Source: Pseudomonas lalkuanensis (GTDB taxonomy: Bacteria > Pseudomonadota > Gammaproteobacteria > Pseudomonadales > Pseudomonadaceae). Taken from it: a stretch of DNA of 64,000 bases. The position numbers were made by a program, and so were the translations under genes. The stretch lies in contig NZ_CP043311.1 of the NCBI RefSeq assembly GCF_008807375.1, forward strand, positions 3,142,001-3,206,000, given 5' to 3'. The notes under the pieces are model-generated. The model was not told where the DNA came from, ran no database searches, and was given only the letters and a program-made list of their open reading frames with translations. Below, piece after piece: positions 8,148 to 16,471 of this stretch (its first letter is position 1; each line of letters opens with the position of its first letter).

Positions 8148-9938
8148 TCACGAGGTCAGTGGAGCCAAGTAGTTGGTGATGACCGGTTGCGAGAACTCAC
8201 ACTCAGAGTTCGCGAGGATTACCAGGGGGTCGGACGAATTAAGGCTCAGGTTGCCGTAGTTGTCCGTAGAACCCGCGACCAGGTTTTCACTCAACCTGGC
8301 TTCGACGATCGCGTTCGGCTGGTCGTACATCCAGACCTGATTATAGGTGCCGTCTAGACCCACTTGGTTCTGTTGCACGAAGAACTGGGTATAGAACTGT
8401 TCCTTCGTGAATGGCCCGGCCCAGTTGGTCGTCACGCCAAAGCCGTCGTTAGAGAACAGGTTGTACACCAAGGTGGTCGGCGGGTAATAGGGGTTGCCCG
8501 GGAGAGCCTGCATCCACCATTCGTCGAGTTCGACATAGTCACCCACTTGCAGCGCACCGCTGAACCAGACCGACAGATCGCTATCGCTGCTGGCAATGTA
8601 CTGCGAGCAATCGCCGCCCGGGGCGGTCACCGACGCGATCGTGCCGTCCCACCATTGCTTGCCCGGCGCCCGGTTGTGATAGGTGCGCGACTGGATTCCG
8701 TACAGTTGCGCGGTTATCCGGATCTGCAGATTCTCCCGATAGCTCGCTTCCATATGCTGCGACATTTTCGCCCAGAAGAGGTCACCATTGACGATATCCG
8801 GCGGAGTACAGGCCAGTGACCCGAGCGCGATGCTGCGCCCCGAGAGCGGGTCCTTGTAGGGCGATTGCCACAGCTTCTGCAGATCGTCGCCGGTGGCATT
8901 CTGCAGCGAGTCGTGCAAATCGGCGACGTAATCGATCGTGGCGTTGGACGCGGCAACCAGCATTTTCTGGTACTGCTCGAGGGAGAACGTACCGCCGCTG
9001 CTGTTGGTCGCGTCGATGGCAATCTGTACTCCCGAGGAGACAAGCGCCGCCAAGGTTCCGCCCACCCCAGGAATGGCGTTGAGGCAGGCCTGCACGGCGC
9101 CAAACAGGCAGTCGGAGAGAATCTGCATGGTCGGGTCGGCGATCGGTGCGGCGGTAAAATCGATGAAAACCCCGGACGTCAGCGAAGAGGACACGTTTTC
9201 GAAATTCTGCAGCGCCTGAGAAGTCTTATGCAGCACCTCGACCACGGTGGCCACGTTGGCAGGGCATGCGTCGGGCATCGGCCCGAGGTCGTAGGCCGGG
9301 ATGCCGATCAAGCCCCGGTGAGTCGTGCATTCCCAAGTGGGCCAGCCGGCCGCAAAGCCGAGGTTATTGGCCACGCGCATCGCCGCATTGGCCCAGACGG
9401 TCGGGTCCTGCAGATTGATGAGTTTGGCCGGCTGCTGAAGCGAGAAGTACAGCTGGGTATTCGGCGCGTCGTAGAACGTCAGCGTCGGATAGTTTGGGGT
9501 GAACACGAGGGCACTGAAAAACTCGTCGTCGTCATTCAAGTACGTCGGGATGGCGAGCTGATTCGAACCGTTTTCCTCGAGTTGCGCCCAGCGCATGACC
9601 GCCTGTCCGCAGCTTTGAGGACTGGTAGGATCGTATCCGCCCAGGTCGGTGACCGGGATCTTCACCACTTGCAGCTCTGGATGTGGGCGGAAGCAAATGA
9701 CACCCCAGGTGCCATTGCCGATCTCCCATGTCGGAATCGCGCCGTAAAAGCCTTGTTGGATCGCCCAATTCATAACGGTGGAGACTGCGTACTGACCCAT
9801 AGGTAGTGTGCTATCGGACGGCGCGCACGGTACCAACTCGCTGATGCTGACGTCTTGCCATTCGGTCAGCGGCGTGGCTATGGGTAAGAGCGGAATCTTC
9901 TTCGATTCGGGAAGTGCGGCTTGCAGTACGGTATTCAC
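8148..9938 (-). CDS. large orphan protein with three N-terminal repeats and a central hydrophobic hairpin, function unknown
   Basis: 596-residue protein starting at a GTG with a strong AAGGAG seven bases upstream. No signal peptide. Residues about 50-105, 110-158 and 181-222 form three diverged repeats with the pattern A-V-M-x-W/V-A, G-F, (I/W)PT(W/Y), hydrophobic strand, ending near DLG: QQGFYGAIPTWE, NQLAIPTYL and NNLGFAAGWPTWE. Between about 276 and 310 a Gly/Ala-rich hydrophobic stretch (LNAIPGVGGTLAALVSSGVQ) could form a membrane hairpin. Long predicted helices follow (320-410), then a Trp/Tyr-rich beta-type C-terminal part (430-596). I do not recognise the family with certainty; the repeat faintly recalls GGFPTFHE-type repeats of uncharacterised bacterial proteins. 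Neighbours are remnants, so context gives no function. Confidence 0.8.
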   Translation of the reverse strand: MNTVLQAALPESKKIPLLPIATPLTEWQDVSISELVPCAPSDSTLPMGQYAVSTVMNWAIQQGFYGAIPTWEIGNGTWGVICFRPHPELQVVKIPVTDLGGYDPTSPQSCGQAVMRWAQLEENGSNQLAIPTYLNDDDEFFSALVFTPNYPTLTFYDAPNTQLYFSLQQPAKLINLQDPTVWANAAMRVANNLGFAAGWPTWECTTHRGLIGIPAYDLGPMPDACPANVATVVEVLHKTSQALQNFENVSSSLTSGVFIDFTAAPIADPTMQILSDCLFGAVQACLNAIPGVGGTLAALVSSGVQIAIDATNSSGGTFSLEQYQKMLVAASNATIDYVADLHDSLQNATGDDLQKLWQSPYKDPLSGRSIALGSLACTPPDIVNGDLFWAKMSQHMEASYRENLQIRITAQLYGIQSRTYHNRAPGKQWWDGTIASVTAPGGDCSQYIASSDSDLSVWFSGALQVGDYVELDEWWMQALPGNPYYPPTTLVYNLFSNDGFGVTTNWAGPFTKEQFYTQFFVQQNQVGLDGTYNQVWMYDQPNAIVEARLSENLVAGSTDNYGNLSLNSSDPLVILANSECEFSQPVITNYLAPLTS

Positions 9939-10160
9939 GATAGTTCTCCTTCGCAAAGTGAGGACAGCAAAAGCCGCCACGGACCCTCATGGCGACCGGA
10001 GGATGCGCCAGGTGGCGCGGAACCGTGCATTTGGACGGCATGCACGTGGTGCGTCGTTGCGGCCTTCCATTGCCCCCACTCAGCGACTTGAGCGCTATGG
10101 CCGTAACTTCCCACATTCGACGGCAGTGCCTGTACACAGGCGTGCCTACGAGCGGGACTA

Positions 10161-10577
10161 TCAAAGGGACCTGTCGGACGTTCGGAAGTGGAATTCAGGC
10201 TCAGCCATGCACGAGCGGTCATGCTTGTCATCGGCGTGCGAGCGGATGCGACGATGGTGTACCGGCCCAGTAAGCCGAAATCCGCTTCGCCCATTCGCGG
10301 TCACCGAAACCGTGCCATGGGCTCGTGGGAGCAAATCACCACGAACCCTATTCAGGAACACCAGTGCATTCGCGGAGGGATCGAGGGCGGAGAAGGGGGA
10401 TGGGCGGTAAAGGTCCAACAGTGTTCGCTTGTCGCTCCCGCTGTAGACCCGCTTGGCGGCAATCGCGTTGGCCAAGTCATGATCGTCCAGCGCGCGCTGG
10501 CCTTCAGCTCCATCCATCATTGCGAATGGGCGGGTGAAGCCGTTTTGAAGATCGAACGACGCGATCCGGATAGTCAC
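10161..10577 (-). pseudogene. decayed gene of the endonuclease/exonuclease/phosphatase family
   Basis: From a GTG at 10577 (AGGGAG upstream) the frame reads TIRIASFDLQNGFTRP, the family's first strand (normally rIaSfNvqNLf.R), then LANAIAAKRVYS and ALVFLNRVRGDLL, as in EEP-fold nucleases of about 300-350 residues. After NGRSGF the homology jumps: GLLGRYTI appears in the neighbouring frame near 10272-10250, and RIRSHADDKHD resumes in the first frame. Restoring one base after ATC would give YTIRRIRSHADD, so there is a single-base deletion plus a larger internal deletion (about 60 residues). The frame ends at 10161. The gene cannot make a working enzyme. Confidence 0.72.
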
Positions 10578-10780
10578 GGCTCTAGCTCTCCCTGCTAGCG
10601 AAGCTCCATGGAAAAAGAATAGCTGCACCTTGGAAGACCAATGATCCGGCACGTCCTGCCTTTCAAGAAATTTGGTGATCATTCATCGGGAATTGATCAG
10701 GCACGCCACGGTCTTTGCCGTTACTTCCGCACTTTGCATAAGCCATTTACGGCCTGTCTCCAGACTGGCATATGCAAATC

Positions 10781-10803
10781 AAAAAGCCGAAGGGCGCTTC
10801 GGC
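10781..10803 (-). terminator. Rho-independent terminator (minus strand)
   Basis: Read on the minus strand: GCCGAAG, loop CGCC, CTTCGGC, then TTTTT. Perfect seven-base-pair GC-rich stem with a U tract. It lies about 160 bases beyond the stop of the 165-residue protein gene at 10961-11458 and would end its transcript. Confidence 0.8.
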
Positions 10804-10824
10804 AAGCAGGACTTCTGGTCTGTC

Positions 10825-10891
10825 GTTGAATGTCTGCTTTTAGCCGATTGCTGCCGGTCATGAAGGGCAGCAATCGGCCAAGGGCAGCCAT
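10825..10891. repeat. dispersed hairpin element, copy 1
   Basis: Inverted repeat with a perfect 13-base core (GCCGATTGCTGCC at 10843-10855 and its complement at 10866-10878) around a ten-base loop, continued outward by imperfect pairing (TGTCTGCTTTTA against TGGCTGCCCTTG). The arm matches the arms of the element at 28248-28319 (consensus near GAAYGTCYGCTTYTGGCCGATWGC), so this is a repeated sequence and not a simple terminator. It lies between the decayed nuclease and the next gene. Confidence 0.65.
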
Positions 10892-10960
10892 AGGGCAGAC
10901 CCAGCGCAACAACTATGGTCGGCCGAATCGGCTTGCCACCAATAGCCGCTCGCCGCGCGA

Positions 10961-11458
10961 CTAGGCTCGGGCGCTTGAGGCGCCGCGAGCGTACTTCTTC
11001 TGCAGGATCATCGACGCTTCGTTGTAGGCGGCCTGGAAAGCATCACCGCCGACCCAACGGACTGCCGCGTCTTCGTCTTCATCGTGGAAGATTCCGCGAT
11101 AGACGATCAGCAGGCCCATCATGAAGTCGACGACCGAGTCTTCCTCTTCTTCGGCGACCACCAGTTCCAACACCGGGTACTGCAGGAACACCAGGCACAT
11201 CGCCAGCAGGCTGATGCCTTCGGCGACTTTCATCGCCTGGAACAGGTCCTCGAAGTCCGCCGGATCGAAGCCGTTCTCTTCGATGTCTTTGAAGTCGAAG
11301 GTGCTCAGGTCGATGGCGACATCATCGAATGGCTCGTTGACCAGTGGATTGGCCAGCAGCGGATGGATGACCTTGGCCTTGGCCTTGCCCGAACGGTTCT
11401 GCTTGGCCTTGGTTCTGGCCCGCTGGGCGCGTTTTTGCTGTTTATCAGAGGAGGCCAT
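10961..11458 (-). CDS. conserved-looking protein of unknown function with basic N-terminus and acidic body
   Basis: 165-residue cytoplasmic protein. The first 30 residues are strongly basic (KQQKRAQRARTKAKQNRSGK), the remainder acidic and helical, with runs such as VVAEEEEDSVVDF and FHDEDEDAAVRW and a Leu-rich centre (ISLLAMCLVFLQYPVLELV). The charge split suggests a nucleic-acid or partner-binding tail on a folded helical domain; this is inference. The ATG at 11458 has AAGGAA nine bases upstream; an in-frame ATG at 11494 lacks one. The gene stands alone and is followed by a good terminator. Confidence 0.72.
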   Translation of the reverse strand: MASSDKQQKRAQRARTKAKQNRSGKAKAKVIHPLLANPLVNEPFDDVAIDLSTFDFKDIEENGFDPADFEDLFQAMKVAEGISLLAMCLVFLQYPVLELVVAEEEEDSVVDFMMGLLIVYRGIFHDEDEDAAVRWVGGDAFQAAYNEASMILQKKYARGASSARA

Positions 11459-11773
11459 GGAGGCGAGTTCCTTGTTCGATGCAGCCATGTTCATGGCCTG
11501 GGGTATTCGGGCACGAATTGTATTCAGTCTTGGCCAGGTTCGTCGGCCCAGGTGGCAGATTTTTCGTGCTCCAGACCTTTGCCTTCGACCCTGGCAAGGC
11601 GGCACGACGCGTCGTCCGAGCGATCCGCCCTTGCTACGCAGGAGCGCCGACAGCCCGTACGTCATGGCAGGCTCCAAGGCCGAAGACAAGGGGTATAACT
11701 ACCAGAGCAAACGGTGGGTCGCCGCCAAAGGCGCCTCCAGATCCGATCGGCGTCTGCGGCGCGGAGCGATGTG
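11459..11773. other. intergenic, divergent promoter region, no gene recognised
   Basis: Roughly 315 bases between divergent genes. Frames here are open only by base composition and resemble nothing known. No convincing promoter hexamers or operator were seen. Confidence 0.45.
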
Positions 11774-12580
11774 ATGAGTTCCAGAGCATGGCAACGGGCT
11801 CGCAAGAGCCTTCTTGGCTGCATCGAACTGGCCTTGCTGGTCACTCCACTGTGCGCCAGCGCCACGTTCAAGTGCCAAGCCAGGGACGGAACCATCAGCT
11901 ACAACCGTCAAGCCATCGCCAGCGCCCGCTGCACTGACCTGGATGGCCAGGCGGGCGCCGCTGTCGACACCCGGGCAAAGGCCCAGCCCAGGCACGTGCG
12001 GGGCGACAACCCAGGCGAGGTGCGGATTCGGGTGTACACCTTCGTCCACAAGGGTGTTCGTAAGTACGTGAGCCGGCGCCCCGTCGGGATCTCCGCGCGG
12101 GTCACGGTCCTTGAGCTCGATTACATCAAGGGCTGCTACCTGTGCAGGGCGCCGAAGGATTTCAAGGTGGCCTCGCTGCGCCTGAACACCCGTTCCTATC
12201 GGCGAGAGATCGAAGCCGCTTCGGGTCAGTACGGGGTCGACAGGGCGCTGGTCCGCGCCGTCATACATGCCGAATCGGCGTTTCGCCCCCACGTCATTTC
12301 CGTAGCCGGCGCCCAGGGGTTGATGCAGTTGATGCCCGCCACCGCCGAGCGCTTCGCCGTGAACGATCCGTTCGACGCCCGTCAGAACATTCGTGGCGGC
12401 GTACGCTACCTTGCCTGGCTGCTCAAGCGCTTCAACGGCAACCAGGTGCTGGCGTTGGCAGGTTACAACGCCGGCGAAGCGTCCGTGGTCCGGTACAAGG
12501 GGGTGCCCCCCTACGCCGAGACGCAATCCTACGTCACCCTCGTGCAATCCTTGACTGAACGCTATCGGAACCATCGGTAG
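11774..12580 (+). CDS. SLT-type lytic transglycosylase, exported
   Basis: 268-residue peptidoglycan lytic transglycosylase that would cleave the MurNAc-GlcNAc bond to 1,6-anhydro products. The first 30 residues form a signal peptide (ELALLVTPLCASA). A Cys-containing N-terminal part starts TFKCQARDGTISYN, similar to DUF4124-like segments. The SLT domain spans about 145-262, with catalytic Glu in VIHAESAFRP, then GAQGLMQLMPATAERF and ALAGYNAGEASVVRY, the three standard motifs. The ATG follows GGAG. It converges on the TonB-dependent receptor gene and has no partner, so it is probably a housekeeping cell-wall enzyme. Confidence 0.88.
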   Translation: MSSRAWQRARKSLLGCIELALLVTPLCASATFKCQARDGTISYNRQAIASARCTDLDGQAGAAVDTRAKAQPRHVRGDNPGEVRIRVYTFVHKGVRKYVSRRPVGISARVTVLELDYIKGCYLCRAPKDFKVASLRLNTRSYRREIEAASGQYGVDRALVRAVIHAESAFRPHVISVAGAQGLMQLMPATAERFAVNDPFDARQNIRGGVRYLAWLLKRFNGNQVLALAGYNAGEASVVRYKGVPPYAETQSYVTLVQSLTERYRNHR

Positions 12581-12712
12581 TGCCGTACGCCGGCCCCTCC
12601 ACGGACGCTGAGATCAACCATTGACTCGATCGCGAAACGCGCGTGCGCGGAAGTCACCGTACGCCTCCAAGGGTACCCATGGCCTGTGGTGCATCCAGGC
12701 ACCGTTCCACAA

Positions 12713-14848
12713 TCAGAAGGTGTACGCGATTCCCGCTTGTAATGTGCGGGGCGCGCCAGGATATGCGTAAAAGTTGAAGGCGCCCTCTTCATACTCCTCA
12801 TTGAAGAGGTTCTTCAAATCGAGATTGATGCGTACCTGATCGGTGAGTTGGTAAAAGCTCAAAAGGTCAACCACCGAATAGGCCTGCATTTCGTAGGCTG
12901 TCGCGGATGTTTGGCCGGCGCGGTCGTCCACGTACCTCACACCCATTCCTAGTCCCAGGCCTTTCGCCGGACCAGCTTGGAACTCATGAACATTCAGCAG
13001 GCTGAAGCTATTGCGTGGAATATTCGCGAGGCGGGTACCTGCCTTGAGCGTGTTGTCCTTGCGCACTTCGGCATCAACGAACGCATAGCCACCGGTCACG
13101 CGCCATTCGGGGGTAATGTTGCCCGCAATGTTCAGATCGAAACCGCGACTCCGCACCTCACCAGCGGCAGTGCTGAAGGTTGGGTCCACAGGGTCGACGG
13201 TCAGAACATGCTGTTTGAGGATGTGATAGACGGCCGCATCGACGCTGAGCTGCTGGTCGAGAGTTTCCCACTTCACCCCCACTTCGTACGCTTTGCCCTC
13301 TTCCGGATCAAAGCCATCACCTTGGCGGCTTGCCCCGTTATTGGGCTTGAACGACTTCGAGGCATTGGCATACACGGCAACGCTGTCAGTCAGGTCGTAG
13401 ATGAGACCCAGTCGTGGAGTCGTTGCATTGTCAGACGCACTCCAGCTGCGACTGCCTGGCAGGAGGTTGTGGTAATCCTGCTCGAAGCGCTCGAAGCGTA
13501 CACCCGCCAGAATCTTCAATCGCTCGGTAAGGGCGACCTGGTCTTGGACGAAAGCGGCCCAGGTCGTGAGGTTCTCTTTGTCATTCGTGGTGATACGGGT
13601 AAGAACCGGGCGCGGCTGACCAAGGACAGGATTAAGGATATCGATGGGATACGCGCTCAGAGCACCACTGGAACGATGAATGATGGACTTGTAGTGGTAG
13701 TCCTCATGCTCGATACCAGTCAGCAAGGTGTGGGAAACCCCCAGCGCATCGAAATTGCCAGTCAGATTCAACTGGTAATCACGGTCGTTCCAGTCGAGCT
13801 TGCGGTAATTGAAGTTTCGCCCCAAGGTCCGACCGTCGTTCTGCAGGCCGTTCGCCTCCACTGCGTTGCCCTCCAGCATCCCATTCAGATCCTGCACGCC
13901 GCCCGCCAACGTCCAGTTCTCGTTCAATGCATGGTCGAAGCGCAACTGAACCATATCGTTGTCGTTGTGCAGCGTGTTGTCGCTGCCCTTCTCCCAGATG
14001 TAGGTGTCCCGCGAGGCATTCCCCATCTGGTTGGGAAAACGAGTCAACCCCCGATCGAGCGGATGATCGTTCCGCATGAAGTCCGCTTCGAGAACGAATC
14101 GGGTGAAGTCAGTGGCCTGCCAGCTTAAGACCGGCGCTACGTCATAGCGCTCCGTCTCCACATCATCGCGAAAGCTTTCGCCACCCTCCCCCAGGAGATT
14201 GAGCCTGTACGTCAACCGCCCCTGCTCATCGAGCGCACCAGTGCTATCCAGCGTGCTGCGGTGCATGCCCTGATCATCGACCTGAGCGCCGATGGTCACC
14301 TTGCTTTCGGCTTGTGGTTGCTTGCTGACGACGTTGAAAGTGCCGCCGGGATCTCCACGACCGTAGAGGGTGGACGCCGGGCCACGCAGCACCTCCAAGC
14401 GTTCAATAGTGTTGGCGTCGGGAGCGTTTGGATAACCACGGTTGATGGGGAAACCATTGCGATAGAACTCGCCAGTGGTGAAGCCACGGACCGCAAATGT
14501 CGTGAGTCCCTGGCCGCCGAAGTTATTGGCACGCCCGACGCCTCCAGCGTAATCCAATGCATCTTGAAGCCGCGTTGCGCCGCTGTCCTCGATTACGTCA
14601 CGCGTCACGACTGTGACAGATTGTGGGGTTTCGTGAAGCGACGTATCGGTGCGCGTAGCACTAGCTGATCGAATGGCTCGATAGCCCTTGACTGGCCCGA
14701 CAGCACTGTCTGCGCTGTCCGCATCAATATTCACGGCATCCAATTCAAGGGTCTGGGTGGACTCAAGGTTCACTTGGGCTGCCAGGGCGGCTGGAGTTAC
14801 GGCATTTAGTACACAGAGAGAAATAAGCGTGCGGCGCATCAACTTCAT
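12713..14848 (-). CDS. TonB-dependent siderophore receptor
   Basis: 711-residue outer-membrane receptor for a ferric siderophore, energised by TonB/ExbBD. A signal peptide (about 1-24) is followed by the plug domain (about 65-180), with HETPQSVTVVTRDVI and LEVLRGPASTLYGRGDPGGT typical of the FhuA/FhuE/FoxA hydroxamate group. The rest is a beta-barrel ending in the aromatic residue F (GIAYTF). There is no N-terminal STN signalling domain, so no surface-signalling sigma system is needed. The siderophore cannot be named with confidence. A Fur-box-like site about 50 bases upstream predicts iron repression. ATGs at 14848 and 14839 are both possible starts. Confidence 0.9.
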   Translation of the reverse strand: MKLMRRTLISLCVLNAVTPAALAAQVNLESTQTLELDAVNIDADSADSAVGPVKGYRAIRSASATRTDTSLHETPQSVTVVTRDVIEDSGATRLQDALDYAGGVGRANNFGGQGLTTFAVRGFTTGEFYRNGFPINRGYPNAPDANTIERLEVLRGPASTLYGRGDPGGTFNVVSKQPQAESKVTIGAQVDDQGMHRSTLDSTGALDEQGRLTYRLNLLGEGGESFRDDVETERYDVAPVLSWQATDFTRFVLEADFMRNDHPLDRGLTRFPNQMGNASRDTYIWEKGSDNTLHNDNDMVQLRFDHALNENWTLAGGVQDLNGMLEGNAVEANGLQNDGRTLGRNFNYRKLDWNDRDYQLNLTGNFDALGVSHTLLTGIEHEDYHYKSIIHRSSGALSAYPIDILNPVLGQPRPVLTRITTNDKENLTTWAAFVQDQVALTERLKILAGVRFERFEQDYHNLLPGSRSWSASDNATTPRLGLIYDLTDSVAVYANASKSFKPNNGASRQGDGFDPEEGKAYEVGVKWETLDQQLSVDAAVYHILKQHVLTVDPVDPTFSTAAGEVRSRGFDLNIAGNITPEWRVTGGYAFVDAEVRKDNTLKAGTRLANIPRNSFSLLNVHEFQAGPAKGLGLGMGVRYVDDRAGQTSATAYEMQAYSVVDLLSFYQLTDQVRINLDLKNLFNEEYEEGAFNFYAYPGAPRTLQAGIAYTF

Positions 14849-14894
14849 GGTCCGGAAGTGAATTTAGCAATAGCTGTGCGATTTTATCTCATAC

Positions 14895-14913
14895 GCTAAT
14901 CACAATCATTCAC
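14895..14913 (-). promoter_or_regulatory. Fur box upstream of the siderophore receptor
   Basis: The 19 bases GCTAATCACAATCATTCAC match the classical Fur consensus GATAATGATAATCATTATC at 14 of 19 positions by my count. The site lies 47-65 bases before the receptor ATG, where it could block the promoter. Iron-dependent repression is expected for this gene type. Confidence 0.65.
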
Positions 14914-15029
14914 TAAATGACTCATCGTCCACCTCGAGCGGCTCCCACTTCACATCGCCGGTGGTGGGAATCAAATGGAGAGTCGATTTCCTGCCCTTCG
15001 AGCGGGTGTACACGCGCCTGACTCACCAA

Positions 15030-15221
15030 TCAGGCTTTCATCCCCGCCATCGGGGCATTACTGCCCAGCAGGTCCGGTACCCGTTTGAAGTTGCAGGCGA
15101 GCACATGCAGGCTCATTTCCGTGCTCACCCGGTCGAGCATCCTGGTGAGGAAATGGGTGGCGGCCATGCAGGCCTTCAACGTGCCGAATGGATGCTCCTC
15201 CGCCTCGTGGCGGGTGACCTT
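15030..15221 (-). mobile_element. 3' remnant of an IS1182-type transposase gene
   Basis: The last 63 residues of the frame read EEHPFGTLKACMAATHFLTR and then STEMSLHVLACNFKRV, the signature C-terminus of IS1182-family (IS4-like DDE) transposases (EHPFGTlK.wmg.thFLtr..kVstEMsLhvLaYNlkR). The catalytic DDE part is missing, replaced upstream by unrelated adhesin-like sequence in the same frame. No start or terminal repeats were identified, so the element is dead. Confidence 0.75.
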
Positions 15222-15360
15222 GGCGTTGGTCTCGTTGAGCAGGGCGACGTTGACCGCGTCGGTGTCGTCCGCACCGGCCGAGAGGCCAGTGATGCGACGG
15301 TCGCCGATGTTGACTTCGCCATTGGCGGTCCCACCCACCAGGTAGGCTTCGTGACCGAGG
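15222..15360 (-). pseudogene. fragment of a trimeric autotransporter (YadA/Hia-type) adhesin stalk
   Basis: About 45 residues in the same frame as the transposase tail read VNIGDRRITGLSAGADDTD followed by AVNVALLNETN. This is the stalk repeat of trimeric autotransporters (v.n.g.rqItgVaaGt.dTDAVNVaQLn). Neither an anchor domain nor a start codon is present. The fragment joins directly to the IS transposase C-terminus, so a chimera was made by insertion and deletion. Not functional. Confidence 0.62.
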
Positions 15361-15573
15361 GTGCTGCCCCCGCAAAAACTGACCCAGATCAATGGCACAC
15401 AAGATCCTGCATGGGCGGGCGGGGTCCTGACATGAACTGCGAAAAGCCTGTCACCAAATGAATGGTCGCCTGCCCCCTCTCCATCCCTAGATTCCTCCTC
15501 GCGGCCTGAGCTGAGGGCCCCGCTCCCCAGCATCTTGCCCGGCCGAAAAACTTCGCCAGAGGAGAACAACAAC

Positions 15574-16422
15574 ATGCGCGTAGAACAACTGACTTGCAGT
15601 ATCGGGGCCGAGATTATCGGCGTGAACCTCGCGGATGCGGCGTACGACGACGGCCTGTTCGCCGAGATCAAGGCGCTGCTGCTCAAGCACAAGGTGCTGT
15701 TCCTGCGTGATCAGGACATCAGCCGTGCCGAGCACGTGGCCTTCGCCCGTCGCTTCGGCGAGCTGGAAGACCATCCGGTGGCCGGCAGCGACCCGGAGCA
15801 TCCGGGCCTGGTGCGCATCTACAAGGACCCTGACCAGCCCAACGACCGCTACGAGAACGCCTGGCACACCGACGCCACCTGGCGCGACGCCCCGCCCATG
15901 GGTTGCGTGCTGCGCTGCGTGGAGTGCCCGCCGGTGGGCGGCGACACCATGTGGGCGAACATGGCCCTGGCCTACGAGAAGCTGCCGGAAGATGTGAAAG
16001 CGCGCATCGAGGGCCTGCGCGCCCGCCACAGCATCGAGGCGAGCTTCGGTGCGGCCATGCCCGTCGAGAAGCGCCTGGCGCTCAAGGCCATGTACCCGGA
16101 CGCCGAGCATCCGGTGGTGCGCACCCACCCGGAAACCGGCGAGAAGATTCTCTTCGTCAATGCCTTCGCCACCCACTTCACCAACTTCCATACCCCCGAG
16201 CGCGTGCGCTACGGCCAGGACTACAGCATGGGCGGCAGCGACCTGCTGCGCTATCTGGTCAGCCAGGCCTACATCCCCGAGTACCAGGTGCGCTGGCGCT
16301 GGAAGAAGAACAGCGTGGCCATCTGGGACAACCGCTCCACCCAGCACTACGCCGTGATGGATTACCCGCCCTGCGTCCGCAAGATGGAGCGCGCCGGGAT
16401 CATCGGCGACAAGACCTTCTGA
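15574..16422 (+). CDS. TauD/TfdA-family 2-oxoglutarate-dependent dioxygenase
   Basis: 282-residue non-heme iron oxygenase. Iron ligands His98 and Asp100 (WHTDATW) and His258 (STQHYAV) and the 2-oxoglutarate-binding Arg269 (PPCVRKMERAGI) are all present, so it should be active. The N-terminus GAEIIGVNL is the normal opening of this family. GAGGAG lies nine bases before the ATG at 15574. It is followed after 49 bases by a beta-keto acid cleavage enzyme with its own AGGAG, indicating an operon in which the oxygenase makes a product further degraded by that enzyme. Taurine itself is unlikely, given the partner; substrate unknown. Confidence 0.87.
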   Translation: MRVEQLTCSIGAEIIGVNLADAAYDDGLFAEIKALLLKHKVLFLRDQDISRAEHVAFARRFGELEDHPVAGSDPEHPGLVRIYKDPDQPNDRYENAWHTDATWRDAPPMGCVLRCVECPPVGGDTMWANMALAYEKLPEDVKARIEGLRARHSIEASFGAAMPVEKRLALKAMYPDAEHPVVRTHPETGEKILFVNAFATHFTNFHTPERVRYGQDYSMGGSDLLRYLVSQAYIPEYQVRWRWKKNSVAIWDNRSTQHYAVMDYPPCVRKMERAGIIGDKTF

Positions 16423-16471
16423 TCATCGAACCGCACAACAACCACCCGATCACCGATCCCAGGAGTAAGTC

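Noticed and set aside
7874..8179. Possible IS110-type transposase tail
   Set aside because: Similarity is limited to about 25 residues with no supporting end sequences; kept only as a weak note in the gap entry.
12977..14128. 383-codon plus-strand frame inside the siderophore receptor
   Set aside because: Antisense of the receptor barrel; no ribosome site or domain.
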